Shown here: positions 51,850-60,671 of the stretch, in pieces
How positions within the stretch are numbered: position 1 is the stretch's first letter
Layout: each line of letters begins with the position of its first letter
Assembly (NCBI GenBank): GCA_027306915.1
Contig: DAHUYW010000020.1
Location: 3,236 to 67,235, forward strand
Direction: 5' to 3'
Origin: Spirochaetales bacterium
Lineage (GTDB): Bacteria; Spirochaetota; Spirochaetia; DAHUYW01
DNA: 64,000 bases
Program-made: the position numbers and the translations under genes
The notes under the pieces: generated by a model
Databases searched by the model: none
What the model was told of the DNA's origin: nothing
What the model saw: the letters and a program-made list of their open reading frames with translations, nothing else

Positions 51850-53028
51850 TCAGCCTGCGAGCGCCCGAACGAGGCGCGCGAGCCCCTCTTCGAGGGTAGT
51901 GCGCGGGCAGGCAAAGTTCAGCCGCTGGAAGCCTGCGCCGCCGGTGCCGTACTTGGTGCCCTCCTCGAGCCAGAGCCCCTCCGCAAGGAGTCGTTTCGTG
52001 ATCTCAAGGTCGGAGTAGCCGCTGCGTGAGCAGTCGATCCAGGCGAGATAGGTACCCTCGAGGGGAATCACCTCCAGGGCCGGGGCGTGCTCCCGCAGGT
52101 AGCCCACGAGAAAAAGGTAGTTTTCCTCGAGGTAAGCGAGAAGCGCTTCAAGCCAGTCGGCGCCGTGGCGATAGGCGGCTTCGGAGGCGGCGAGGCTCAA
52201 GGGGTTGTGATGGTTGAGCGCCGCGCGCTCGATCTGGCGCTTGAAGCGGCTTCGTAGAATTGGGTCGGGGACTATTGCGGCTGCACAGGAGAGGCTCGAG
52301 AGGTTGAAGCTCTTGGTCGCCGACACGAGGGTTACTACACTTCCGCCCTTCGCTCCCGCCGCGAGCCCGGTGGGAACGTGCCGATTGCCGGCGAGGATGA
52401 GATCGGAGTGAATCTCATCTGAGACGACGATCACCCCGCGTTCCGCGCAGATTTCGACAAGCTTCCGCAGCTCCTCCTCGTGCCACACCCTTCCAACCGG
52501 ATTGTGAGGGCTGCAGAGGACAAGCAAGCGGGTGTCGCCGTCGATGACCCGAGCGAGCTGATCAAAGTCCATCTCGTAGCGAGTGCCGCTCCGTCGCAGC
52601 GGGTTCTCGACGACCTGTCGCCCGTTTGCGATGGTCACGAGCCGAAAGGGGTGGTAGACCGGCGGTTGAATGATCACCTTCTCCCCAGGGCGCGTGAAGG
52701 CCTCGATCGCGATCTGGATCGAGGGCACAACCCCGGGAACCGCGATGAGGGAATCGGGAGCGACCTCCCATCCGTGACGCATCGCAAGCCAGTCCCGCGT
52801 CGTGGCAAGGTAGGATGCCGGGGTGACCATGTAGCCGAACAGCCCGTGCTCGACCCGCCGTGCGATCGCATCGAGGACGACCTGCGGGCTGCGAAAGTCC
52901 ATGTCGGCTACCCAGAGGGGAAGGATGTCGGTCCTGCCGCCCGCGGGCCTCACTCCAGGCGGGGAGCCGTTCCACTTCACGGAATCGCTTCCGCGACGCT
53001 CAATGACCTCGTCGAAATTGTACGCCAT
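51850..53028 (-). CDS. PatB/MalY-type PLP aminotransferase / cystathionine beta-lyase
   Basis: A 392-residue fold-type I PLP enzyme. The catalytic lysine is K239 in SATKSFNL; SPHNPVGRVW and SDEIHSDL supply the cofactor Asn and Asp. MalY/PatB features are the N-terminal LPLWVADMDFRSPQVV and the ERGVIVVSDEIH block. It probably cleaves cystathionine or cysteine conjugates, releasing pyruvate and ammonia through 2-aminoacrylate. It follows a ridA gene by 12 bases in the same operon, which fits since RidA removes that reactive intermediate. Confidence 0.88.
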   Translation of the reverse strand: MAYNFDEVIERRGSDSVKWNGSPPGVRPAGGRTDILPLWVADMDFRSPQVVLDAIARRVEHGLFGYMVTPASYLATTRDWLAMRHGWEVAPDSLIAVPGVVPSIQIAIEAFTRPGEKVIIQPPVYHPFRLVTIANGRQVVENPLRRSGTRYEMDFDQLARVIDGDTRLLVLCSPHNPVGRVWHEEELRKLVEICAERGVIVVSDEIHSDLILAGNRHVPTGLAAGAKGGSVVTLVSATKSFNLSSLSCAAAIVPDPILRSRFKRQIERAALNHHNPLSLAASEAAYRHGADWLEALLAYLEENYLFLVGYLREHAPALEVIPLEGTYLAWIDCSRSGYSDLEITKRLLAEGLWLEEGTKYGTGGAGFQRLNFACPRTTLEEGLARLVRALAG

Positions 53029-53040
53029 GATGCCTACCGA

Positions 53041-53421
53041 TCAGCTCCGAAGGAGCGCGACAGCCTCGATCTCCACCTCGGCATCGCGCGGAAGGCCGCT
53101 CACCTCGACAGTGGAGCGCGCAGGGTAGTCCGATGCAAAGAACTCGGCATAGATAGAATTTATCTTCTGAAAGTTATGAAGATCCCGCAGGAAGATGCCG
53201 GTGCGAATCACATCGGCCATCGTGAGGTCCGCCTCCGCAAGAATGGCTTTGATGTTCTCAAGCGATCGGCGGGCCTGCGCCTCGACTCCCGCCGCGAGCT
53301 GCCCGGAGTCGGGGTCGAGCCCGAGCTGCCCGGATATGTAGAGAAGCCCGCCGGCCGCGACCGCCTGCGAGTAGGGGCCGATCGCCGCGGGGGCATTCTT
53401 TGTCTGGATTGCTTTCTTCAT
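53041..53421 (-). CDS. ridA: RidA family enamine/imine deaminase
   Basis: A 126-residue RidA protein with the family start (AIQTKNAPAAIGPYSQAV) and the catalytic Arg R102 in YPARSTVEV. It hydrolyses 2-aminoacrylate and related imines produced by PLP enzymes, acting as a trimer in the cytoplasm. AAGGAG precedes the ATG. It is directly upstream of the PatB/MalY beta-lyase and 59 bases downstream of dCMP deaminase, so the three may be co-transcribed. Confidence 0.93.
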   Translation of the reverse strand: MKKAIQTKNAPAAIGPYSQAVAAGGLLYISGQLGLDPDSGQLAAGVEAQARRSLENIKAILAEADLTMADVIRTGIFLRDLHNFQKINSIYAEFFASDYPARSTVEVSGLPRDAEVEIEAVALLRS

Positions 53422-53480
53422 AGGTTGCTCCTTGCCAAGTGATCCTTTTCCCGGTTGAGGGCGGTCGGCTGCCGCCGCCC

Positions 53481-53972
53481 TTACTGGTTGCTGTACGCCT
53501 CCACCTCATCGCTGCGGTACTCGATCGCGATCCCCGCCAGGCGGAAGAGCTCCTCCGACTCCGCTCCCGCGTGGTACTTGCGCTCGCAGACGATGCGCTT
53601 GATCCCGCAGTTGATGAGGAGCATTGCGCAGGTGCGGCAGGGAGTCATGCGGCAGTAGAGGGTTGCCCCCTCGATGCTGATTCCGCGCTTTGCGGCCTGG
53701 CAAATCGCGTTCTGCTCGGCATGAACCGTGCGAACGCAGTGTTGGGAAATCTGGCCGTCTTCGTGAATCACCTTTCGCATCTGGTGGCCTACCTCGTCGC
53801 AGTGGGCAAGCCCCTGCGGAGAGCCCACGTAGCCGGTGACGAGGATCTGGCGGTCGCGCGCGATGACGCAGCCGCTTCTGCCGCGATCGCAGGTGGCCCG
53901 CTTGGAGATTGCGTCGGCCACCTCCACGAAGTACTCATCCCACGAGGGACGTCGATACCCCTCTTCCGCCAT
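53481..53972 (-). CDS. Deoxycytidylate (dCMP) deaminase
   Basis: A 163-residue zinc deaminase (ComEB type). The zinc site is HAE at 84-86 (VHAEQNAI) with PCRTC at 111-115; the N-terminal YFVEVADAISKRATCDR and GYVGSPQGLAHC blocks are diagnostic of dCMP rather than cytidine deaminases. It converts dCMP to dUMP for dTTP synthesis. GGGGAGG lies upstream of the ATG, with a 17-base-spaced promoter. Confidence 0.92.
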   Translation of the reverse strand: MAEEGYRRPSWDEYFVEVADAISKRATCDRGRSGCVIARDRQILVTGYVGSPQGLAHCDEVGHQMRKVIHEDGQISQHCVRTVHAEQNAICQAAKRGISIEGATLYCRMTPCRTCAMLLINCGIKRIVCERKYHAGAESEELFRLAGIAIEYRSDEVEAYSNQ

Positions 53973-53998
53973 GCCCGCCTCCCCTTTGAGAAGGTTTC

Positions 53999-54027
53999 AT
54001 CTTACGCGTCGAGGGGCTGTGAAACAA
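53999..54027 (-). promoter_or_regulatory. Promoter of the dCMP deaminase-RidA-PatB set
   Basis: On the minus strand TTGTTT (54027-54022) and TAAGAT (54004-53999) are exactly 17 bases apart. Confidence 0.5.
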
Positions 54028-54111
54028 GCGGTGGCTCGCGTGCCGCTCGCTCCTGTCCGCGGCCTTGCGCTGGGATTTCGCCGCAGCTCGAAGGGGAAAG
54101 GGCTGCGCTCC

Positions 54112-54141
54112 TTGACGGAAAGTTTCGCGGGAGGCTACAGT
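54112..54141 (+). promoter_or_regulatory. Promoter of the radical SAM gene
   Basis: TTGACG (54112-54117) and TACAGT (54136-54141) are 18 bases apart, 66 bases before the start codon at 54208. Confidence 0.5.
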
Positions 54142-54207
54142 GCCTTGTTCAGCTGGGGTCCTCCCCGCCTCGAGCAGGTGGCCCCTCCCCGCACCTGGAG
54201 CCTTGAA

Positions 54208-55323
54208 ATGTCTGACAGCCAAGCTGCGATCCTACAGCCCTACGCTTCACGATTCGTCTATGACCGCGTCCCGATGCTTGTCTATTGGGAGATGACGCGC
54301 TCATGCGATCTCGCCTGCGTCCATTGCCGCGCCGAGGCGATGGCGAAGCCGCATCCTCTCGAGCTTTCCACCGAAGAGGGACGCGCGCTGCTCCGCGAGA
54401 TACGGGCCTTCGACGAGAAACAGCCGCCCCACCTGGTGCTGACGGGAGGCGATCCCCTCAAGCGGGCGGATCTCTACGAGCTCATCGCCGAGGCGCGGGC
54501 GATGGGGATCGGAGTCTCGGTAACCCCCGCGGCGACGCCCCGCCTCACGAAGCGAGCCCTTCCGCTCCTCAAGGAATCCGGGGTGAGCAGTCTCGCGCTC
54601 AGCCTCGACGGCTCGGACGCGGGGCGGCACGATTCCTTTCGCGGCGTTCCTGGGACCTTCGATCTGACGGTGGCCGCAGTCCGGGAGACGGTCGCCCTTG
54701 GAATCCCGCTGCAGATCAATACGATGGTCACGAGTGCCACCGCAAGGGATCTGCCGGCTATCTATGAGCTCTTGGCCACCCTAGGCGTCGATCGGTGGGC
54801 TCTTTTCTTTCTCATACCGACCGGGCGCGGACGGTCGCTATCGGAGCTCTCTCCCGGCGAGAGCGAGCGACTGCTCACGTGGCTGTGCGAGCTGAGCGAA
54901 TCGAGCGAGACCCCCTTCGTCATCAAGACTACCGAGGCCCACCACGTCCGGCGCCTGTCGTACCAGCGCATGCACTCGAGGGGAGCAACCGATGAGGCCT
55001 TCCTTCGCTCGCCCTTTGGGCGCGGGCTTGGGGTGCGCGACGGCAACGGCATCGTTTTCGTCTCGCACGTTGGCGAGATCTTTCCGAGCGGCTTCCTGCC
55101 GATCGCCTGCGGGAACATCCGCTCGAGCCGCCTCACCGAGACCTACCGGACGGGGGAGCCCTTCCGCAAGCTCCGCGATGCGGATGCGCTCAAAGGGAAA
55201 TGCGGGCGGTGCACCTACCGGCTCATCTGCGGGGGATCGAGGGCACGGGCCTATGCGACTACCGGCGATCCACTTGAAAGCGATGCGCTCTGCCTCTATC
55301 CGACGATCCTCTTCCGCGATTGA
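54208..55323 (+). CDS. Radical SAM/SPASM-type protein linked to haem genes (TIGR04053-like)
   Basis: A 371-residue radical SAM enzyme. The SAM-cluster motif CxxxCxxC is C33, C37, C40 (TRSCDLACVHC), followed by LTGGDPLKR. A C-terminal Cys-rich stretch (IACGNI, CGRCTYRLICGG, then ALC) can bind a second 4Fe-4S cluster as in SPASM proteins and the haem-pathway enzymes AhbD/NirJ. ATG 54208 follows TGGAG; a longer frame overlaps the divergent promoter region and is unlikely. It is 43 bases upstream of HemY-type protoporphyrinogen oxidase, suggesting a role in haem or tetrapyrrole modification. Family assignment is by motif and context, from memory. Confidence 0.8.
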   Translation: MSDSQAAILQPYASRFVYDRVPMLVYWEMTRSCDLACVHCRAEAMAKPHPLELSTEEGRALLREIRAFDEKQPPHLVLTGGDPLKRADLYELIAEARAMGIGVSVTPAATPRLTKRALPLLKESGVSSLALSLDGSDAGRHDSFRGVPGTFDLTVAAVRETVALGIPLQINTMVTSATARDLPAIYELLATLGVDRWALFFLIPTGRGRSLSELSPGESERLLTWLCELSESSETPFVIKTTEAHHVRRLSYQRMHSRGATDEAFLRSPFGRGLGVRDGNGIVFVSHVGEIFPSGFLPIACGNIRSSRLTETYRTGEPFRKLRDADALKGKCGRCTYRLICGGSRARAYATTGDPLESDALCLYPTILFRD

Positions 55324-55366
55324 AGGTGCCTGGGCGGGCCGGAGATAGACAGGGAGGGAGCGCACT

Positions 55367-56821
55367 ATGCCTGAGGTCATCATCGTGGGTGGGGGAATCG
55401 CCGGGCTCGCTGCGGCGGTCCACCTGAAGGCCGGAGCCGCCGCCAGGGGAAGGGCCCTCGATCTCCTCGTGCTCGAGAGGCAGGGGCGTCCCGGCGGCAA
55501 GATCCTCACCGACCGGCGGGACGGCTTCGTCATCGAAGGGGGGCCCGACAGCTTCCTTCCCGAGAAGGTCTGGACCGTGCGTCTCGCGGAAAGCCTGGGG
55601 CTCGGTCCCGAGATGCTTCCATCGAACGATTGCTGCAAGGGAACCTTCGTCTACTCGCGTGGCCGCCTTCATCCGCTTCCCGAGGGCGTGATGCTCATGG
55701 TGCCGACCGCTTTCCGGCCGATGGCAGCCTCGCGCCTCATCAGCTGGCCGGGCAAGCTCCGGATGGGGATGGAGCTCTTCATCCCCGGGCGGCCGGGTGA
55801 GGGTGACGAGAGCCTTTCGAGCTTCGTGACCCGAAGGCTTGGGAAAGAGTGCCTCGAGAGGATCGCCGAGCCGCTTGTCGCCGGGATCCACACCTCGGAT
55901 CCGAGCGAGATGAGCGTGCTTGCGACATTCCCGCGCTTCGTCCAAATGGAGCGGCAGAGCGGGAGCCTCATCCGCGGCATGCTCGCGTCGATGCGCGAGC
56001 GGCGCCGCCCGGGGCAGGAAGGGCCGAGGCGGGACGGCCCAATGTCGGAGAGCCTGCAACCGGCATCCGAAAGGCCCGCGATGACCTACTTCATGAGCTT
56101 CGAGGGAGGCATGGGGGCGCTTCCCGCTGCCTGCGCTGACTTCCTCGGAAGCGATTCGCTTCGCCTCGGGGTTGCCGCCGCCTCCGTCGAGCCAAGGGGA
56201 AAAGGCTTCATTGTGAACCTCACGACCGGAGAGAGCCTCGAGGCCGATCGGGTCATCCTCGCCACACCCTCCTACGAATCGGCGGCCCTGGTCCGCGGAT
56301 TCGATGGCGAGCTCGCCACGCGGCTGGATCGCATCCGCTTCAGCTCGGTCGCCACCGTGTCGCTCGCCTTCAAGCGCGAGGAGGTCCGCGTCCCGCTTGG
56401 GGGTTTCGGTTTTCTCGTTCCTCGCGCGGAGGGCAGGCGGATCAACGCCGCGACCTACAGCTCAGTCAAATGGTCGTTTCGCGCGCCCGAGGATCGCCTG
56501 CTGCTCCGCTGCTTCGTGGGCGGCGGGCATCACGAAGAGCTCGTCGGAGAGCTCGACGACGCCTGCCTCAGACGGACCGTGCTCGAGGAGCTCGACGGGA
56601 TCCTTGGGCTTGCGGCGGAGCCGGAGCTCGTGCGGATTTACCGCTGGCCGAAGGGGATGCCGAAGTACACCGTCGGCCATCTCGATCGAATGGCAGAGCT
56701 CGACCGGAGCCTCGCGGCGCATCCCTCCTTGAGTCTCGTCGGGAGCTCCTACCGGGGGATCGGAATCGGGGACTGCATCCACGAGGCGCAGCTCGCCGCG
56801 GATCGAATCCTCGGAATTTGA
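55367..56821 (+). CDS. hemY: Protoporphyrinogen/coproporphyrinogen oxidase (HemY/CgoX type)
   Basis: A 484-residue FAD enzyme. The dinucleotide-binding motif is at residues 6-19 (IVGGGIAGLAAAVH), followed by ERQGRPGGKILTDRRDGF and the FAD-anchoring EGGPDSFLPEK of protoporphyrinogen oxidases; C-terminal RWPKGMPKYTVGHL and GSSYRGIGIGDCI complete the family pattern. A Pro/Arg-rich insert at about residues 206-235 is extra. It oxidises (copro)porphyrinogen III late in haem synthesis, needing oxygen in its usual form. AGGGAG precedes the ATG. No other haem gene except the radical SAM partner is adjacent. Confidence 0.9.
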   Translation: MPEVIIVGGGIAGLAAAVHLKAGAAARGRALDLLVLERQGRPGGKILTDRRDGFVIEGGPDSFLPEKVWTVRLAESLGLGPEMLPSNDCCKGTFVYSRGRLHPLPEGVMLMVPTAFRPMAASRLISWPGKLRMGMELFIPGRPGEGDESLSSFVTRRLGKECLERIAEPLVAGIHTSDPSEMSVLATFPRFVQMERQSGSLIRGMLASMRERRRPGQEGPRRDGPMSESLQPASERPAMTYFMSFEGGMGALPAACADFLGSDSLRLGVAAASVEPRGKGFIVNLTTGESLEADRVILATPSYESAALVRGFDGELATRLDRIRFSSVATVSLAFKREEVRVPLGGFGFLVPRAEGRRINAATYSSVKWSFRAPEDRLLLRCFVGGGHHEELVGELDDACLRRTVLEELDGILGLAAEPELVRIYRWPKGMPKYTVGHLDRMAELDRSLAAHPSLSLVGSSYRGIGIGDCIHEAQLAADRILGI

Positions 56822-56845
56822 AAGAGCGGGGGCCGGCGCTTTTGC

Positions 56846-56874
56846 TTGACAAGGATGTTTCCCGGGGTTAGGCT
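56846..56874 (+). promoter_or_regulatory. Promoter of padR and the redox cluster
   Basis: TTGACA (56846-56851) and TAGGCT (56869-56874) are 17 bases apart. The -35 lies in GCCGGCGCTTTTGCTTGACAAGG, in part matching the end of the palindromic repeats (GCCGGCGCTTGACAAGG at 21131). Confidence 0.5.
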
Positions 56875-56892
56875 ATTTCTGTCTTAAATAGC
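56872..56892 (+). promoter_or_regulatory. PadR operator candidate
   Basis: GCTATTT (56872-56878) and AAATAGC (56886-56892) form a perfect 7-bp inverted repeat with a 7-base spacer. It overlaps the -10 box and transcript start and lies 42 bases before padR, so autorepression is likely. Confidence 0.6.
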
Positions 56893-56933
56893 TAACAGTT
56901 GCATACTCGACTACAGGCAGGAGAAGAGGGAAC

Positions 56934-57518
56934 GTGGCTTCTGCGCACGATCTTTTGGTGCTCTCCTTGGTCGGCGATCGGCCTGCTCACGGCTATGACC
57001 TGAGACGGTTTCTCGACAAGGGGCATCTTGCTCATTGCACGAGCATAAGCACTCCACAGATCTACGCCGTTCTGCGACGACTGGAGGCCCAGGGCCTCGT
57101 CTCGGCCAAGAAGGAGTCCGAGACCAATGCCCCGCCGCGTACGGTGTACGCGATAACGAAGGAAGGAAGAAAGGCCCTCTCGCGGATGATCGAGGACGAG
57201 GGCATGGCTTCGCAGCGCTTGATGTTCCAATTCGACGCGGTTCTCTCGGCGATGGGATACATCGAGGGCCTACGAACCTCGCAATGCCAGGCCGTGCTGC
57301 GAGCCCGCATCGGTGTCGTAGAGGCTCAACTCGAAGAGTGTAGGACAGCCTGGGAGAGCGACTGCTCCCAGGGTTCGGCACCAGGGCTGGTGCGCTCAAT
57401 TTTCGACCATCGAAGAGCTCATCTTGAAGGCGAATTGCGCTGGCTCCGAAGGCTTGCGAAAGAGATTCAGGGCCGGGGCTGGGCGTCGTTCATCTCTTCG
57501 AAGAAAGGGAGGAGCTGA
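56934..57518 (+). CDS. PadR-family transcriptional regulator
   Basis: A 194-residue PadR regulator. The N-terminal winged helix has the family form (LLVLSLVGDRPAHGYDLRRF; STPQIYAVLRRLEAQGLVSA; PPRTVYAITKEGRKAL), followed by a four-helix dimerisation domain with YIEGLRTSQCQ. GTG start with GGGAAC purines upstream. Its stop is one base from the start of the large FAD/Fe-S gene, so they are co-transcribed. A perfect palindrome over the promoter is the natural autoregulatory site. Effector unknown; PadR proteins often sense phenolics or antibiotics. Confidence 0.88.
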   Translation: MASAHDLLVLSLVGDRPAHGYDLRRFLDKGHLAHCTSISTPQIYAVLRRLEAQGLVSAKKESETNAPPRTVYAITKEGRKALSRMIEDEGMASQRLMFQFDAVLSAMGYIEGLRTSQCQAVLRARIGVVEAQLEECRTAWESDCSQGSAPGLVRSIFDHRRAHLEGELRWLRRLAKEIQGRGWASFISSKKGRS

Positions 57519-57519
57519 A

Positions 57520-60500
57520 ATGGTGATCCTATCCCCAACCGCCGCCGAGAGTCTGAAGGAGCTTTTCGGGCCACGGGTCAATTTCCGCAAGACGGAGCGG
57601 CGCCTGTACGGTCATGATGTAGCCGCCATGCCGTCGCTCGTGCACCCGCTTGTCGGCGACACGACCCCCGATGGGGTGGTCCAGCCTCAAAGCGAGGAGG
57701 AGCTCATCGCGCTCGCGCAGTGGGCCGTCGCGAATAGGATTGCGCTCACGCCGCGGGGCAAGGCTACCTCCGGCTATGGCGGCGCTGTGCCGGTGAAGCG
57801 GGGGCTGGTGGTCGACTTCACCCGGATGAGGCGTCTCCTTTCGGTCGACGCCGCAGGTCAGACCGTCACGGTCGAGCCGGGCATGACCTGGAAGAAGCTG
57901 GAGGAGGCCCTCGCCCCGCAGGGACTTGCCCTTCGGCTCTACCCGACGAGCGCCCCCGGCTCGACCGTGGGAGGCTGGCTGGCCCAAGGGGGGGCCGGGC
58001 TCGGCTCCTACGAGTACGGGTGGTTCCGCGACAACGTGGTTCAGGCGAGGGTCGTGCTTCCGAACGGCGGCTCCTGGGAGTTCCGCGGAGAGGAGCTTGA
58101 GCTTGTCTCCGACGCCGAGGGAATAACCGGGTTGATTGCGAGCGTTACCTTGAGGGTGCAGCCCCTCGCCACGCTCGATGTCATGGCGCTTGCCTTTCCC
58201 GACGCCGCCAGGCTGCAGGGGGCCGTGGAGGCGCTCGTCGCTTCGGAGCTTCCGATCTGGTCGCTTCACTTCATCAATCCGCGCATGGCCGCGCTCCGCA
58301 ATCAGTCGCCCCTGCGGGAGCATGTCGGCCACCCCGTCGAGGAACGGGTGACCCTTCCCGAAAAATACGTGGTCATCCTCGCTTTCCGCGAACGGGACGC
58401 GGGAGCGGTGCGCTCCGCCGTCCCCGCCCTGGTCCGGCCGTTCGCCGGGGAGCTTTTGAGCCAGCGCGTTGCCGAGCACGAGTGGGAGCACCGTTTCAAC
58501 CTGATGGTCATGAAACGCTTGGGGCCGTCGCTCGTCCCTTCGGAGGTCGTGGTTCCCTTGCGCACGTTGGGAAGCGCTCTCTCCGAGATGGAGCGGAAGG
58601 TGAGGCAGCCACTCGTGAAGGAGGGGGTCATCGTCCGCGCAGGGGAGGGCGGGGATCCGGAGGCCGTAATCCTCGGCTTCATCCCGAGCGACCAGCGCCG
58701 CTTCGGCTACAATCTCGTCTTCGGTCTCTCGCTCTCGGTCATGAAGATCGCCGAGCGCCACGGGGGCCGCCCCTACTCGACCGGGATCTACTTTCCCGCG
58801 CGCGCCGCAGAGGTGCTCGGAGGGGAGCGCGTGAGGCGGCTTCGCCGCTTCAAGAGCGAGATCGATCCGAGCGCGCTCATGAATCCGGGGAAGGTGATCG
58901 GCGGCGGGCTCATCGGCAAGGCGCTCAACCTCGCCGGCCTCTTCGAGCCGCTCATCCGGCCCTTCGGGAACGCGGTGGCGACCCGGGTGGGCGAGCGGCC
59001 GACGAAGGACCGGGGCGAGGTGCCGGGTGAGGTGGCCTGGAACGCCTACGCCTGCTCGCAATGCGGGTACTGCGTCGAGGAATGCACCCAGTTCGCCGGC
59101 CGAGGGTGGGAAAGCCAATCCCCGCGCGGGAAGTGGTTCTGGCTGCGGGAGCTCCTTGAGGGAAAAGAGAGGTGGGACCAGTTCATGGTGGATTCCTTCC
59201 TCGCCTGCACGACCTGCGAGCTCTGCGACCGCGTCTGCTCGGAGGGGCTTCCGATCGAGCCCTCCTGGATGAAGCTCCGAGGAAAGCTCGTTCCCGACAA
59301 GAAGGGGATGACCTTCCCGCCCTTCGAGGTGATGGCTTCCTCCATCGAGAAGGAGGGCAACATCTGGGCCGGTTACCGGAGCGATCGCACCGCCTGGTTC
59401 CCTGAGGAGCTAAAAGGGAGGCACGGGCCCGGGACTCGAGCTCAGGCGGTCTACTTCGCCGGCTGCACGGCGAGCTATGTCGAGCAGGATATCGGGCTTG
59501 CTGCGGTGCACCTCCTGGATGAGGCAGGTGCGGAGTTCACCTATCTCGGGGAGAAGGAAAACTGCTGCGGCACTCCGATGCTCGTGGCGGGGAAATGGGA
59601 GCTCTTCGCCGAGACCCTTCGCAAGAATGTCGCCGCAGTGCGGGAGAGCGGTGCGGACACCGTCATCACCTCCTGCCCCGCCTGCGATATGATGTGGCGG
59701 CAGGTCTATCCCCGGTGGGCGAAGAAGCTCGGGATCGAGTACGGCATCAAGACCAGGCACTACAGCGAGCTGGTCGCCGAGCAGATCAAGGCCGGGCGGT
59801 TCCGCTTCAAGAAGCCCGTAGGAGACTTGAAGGTGAGCTGGCACGACTCCTGCCACATCGGACGCGCCTCGGGGGTGTACGAGGCGCCGCGGGAGGTCAT
59901 CAAGGCGATTCCCGGCGTGGAGCTCGTCGAGATGGCCCACAATCGGGAGAACGGCTACTGCTGCGGCTCGGTGCTTACCCTCATCAAGGAGCCGCAGGTC
60001 GCGCATGACCTCGGCGCGCGCCGGCTCCAGGAGGCGGTGGACGCCGGGGCGGACGCGCTGCTCGCCCTGTGCCCCTGCTGTCAGTTCCAGCTTCGGGTGA
60101 GCGACGAGAAGCGGCAGATGAAGATGCCGGTTCACGATCTTGCCGCCTTCGCCTGCCGCGCTCTCGGTTACAAGCTCCCCGATCCGCGCCCGGAGGTCTT
60201 GAGTCAGTGGCGGACCTTCGAGGCGATGATCGCCCTCATGACCCCGCGGGGGTTCGCCGACCTCATGGGCACGATGTGGCCCGAGCTGCTCGATGCGATG
60301 CCCCTTCGGATGGGGGCGATGATGCGCGCCTTGGGGAGGGCCGGGAGATTTGGCGGAGCCATGCTCGCAGCCATGAAGCGCCTCTTTCCGGTGCTCTTTC
60401 CCCTACTCCTGCCGGGTATGATGGCCAAGGTCATGCCGCGCATGCTCGAGCGGATCGCGGAGGCGGTGCCCATGCCGGACCACATGCGCGAGCAGATGCC

Positions 60501-60657
60501 CGATCTCATGCCCAAGGTGATGGCGAACCTTATGCCTTTCATGCTTCCCGATGTGGTGCCGCTCGTGAGCGATCCGCTCGTGAGCTACCTGCGGGGAGGG
60601 GAAGCCGCACGAGAATCGGCTTCCGCCGAGATCGGAGGAGTGCCTCAGGGCAAATAG
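57520..60657 (+). CDS. FAD-linked oxidase / Fe-S oxidoreductase fusion with Met/Pro-rich tail (YdiJ-like)
   Basis: A 1045-residue fusion. Residues about 50-230 are an FAD-binding PCMH domain (LTPRGKATSGYGGAVPV; GSTVGGWLAQGGAGLGSYEYG) and about 235-470 an FAD-oxidase C-terminal domain. Two 4Fe-4S motifs follow at C512, C515, C518, C522 and C563, C566, C569, C573. Two CCG domains come next (FAGCTASY, ENCCGTPM at about 645-690; WHDSCHIG, GYCCGSV at about 773-815). This is the D-2-hydroxyacid dehydrogenase (YdiJ/Dld) architecture. The last 130 residues are unusual, with repeated MP and M-rich helical units (LLPGMMAKVMPRML; MPDLMPKVMANLMPFMLP), probably a membrane or protein contact. GGAGGAG ribosome site. 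Confidence 0.88.
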   Translation: MVILSPTAAESLKELFGPRVNFRKTERRLYGHDVAAMPSLVHPLVGDTTPDGVVQPQSEEELIALAQWAVANRIALTPRGKATSGYGGAVPVKRGLVVDFTRMRRLLSVDAAGQTVTVEPGMTWKKLEEALAPQGLALRLYPTSAPGSTVGGWLAQGGAGLGSYEYGWFRDNVVQARVVLPNGGSWEFRGEELELVSDAEGITGLIASVTLRVQPLATLDVMALAFPDAARLQGAVEALVASELPIWSLHFINPRMAALRNQSPLREHVGHPVEERVTLPEKYVVILAFRERDAGAVRSAVPALVRPFAGELLSQRVAEHEWEHRFNLMVMKRLGPSLVPSEVVVPLRTLGSALSEMERKVRQPLVKEGVIVRAGEGGDPEAVILGFIPSDQRRFGYNLVFGLSLSVMKIAERHGGRPYSTGIYFPARAAEVLGGERVRRLRRFKSEIDPSALMNPGKVIGGGLIGKALNLAGLFEPLIRPFGNAVATRVGERPTKDRGEVPGEVAWNAYACSQCGYCVEECTQFAGRGWESQSPRGKWFWLRELLEGKERWDQFMVDSFLACTTCELCDRVCSEGLPIEPSWMKLRGKLVPDKKGMTFPPFEVMASSIEKEGNIWAGYRSDRTAWFPEELKGRHGPGTRAQAVYFAGCTASYVEQDIGLAAVHLLDEAGAEFTYLGEKENCCGTPMLVAGKWELFAETLRKNVAAVRESGADTVITSCPACDMMWRQVYPRWAKKLGIEYGIKTRHYSELVAEQIKAGRFRFKKPVGDLKVSWHDSCHIGRASGVYEAPREVIKAIPGVELVEMAHNRENGYCCGSVLTLIKEPQVAHDLGARRLQEAVDAGADALLALCPCCQFQLRVSDEKRQMKMPVHDLAAFACRALGYKLPDPRPEVLSQWRTFEAMIALMTPRGFADLMGTMWPELLDAMPLRMGAMMRALGRAGRFGGAMLAAMKRLFPVLFPLLLPGMMAKVMPRMLERIAEAVPMPDHMREQMPDLMPKVMANLMPFMLPDVVPLVSDPLVSYLRGGEAARESASAEIGGVPQGK

Positions 60658-60671
60658 AGGAGAATAGCAAC

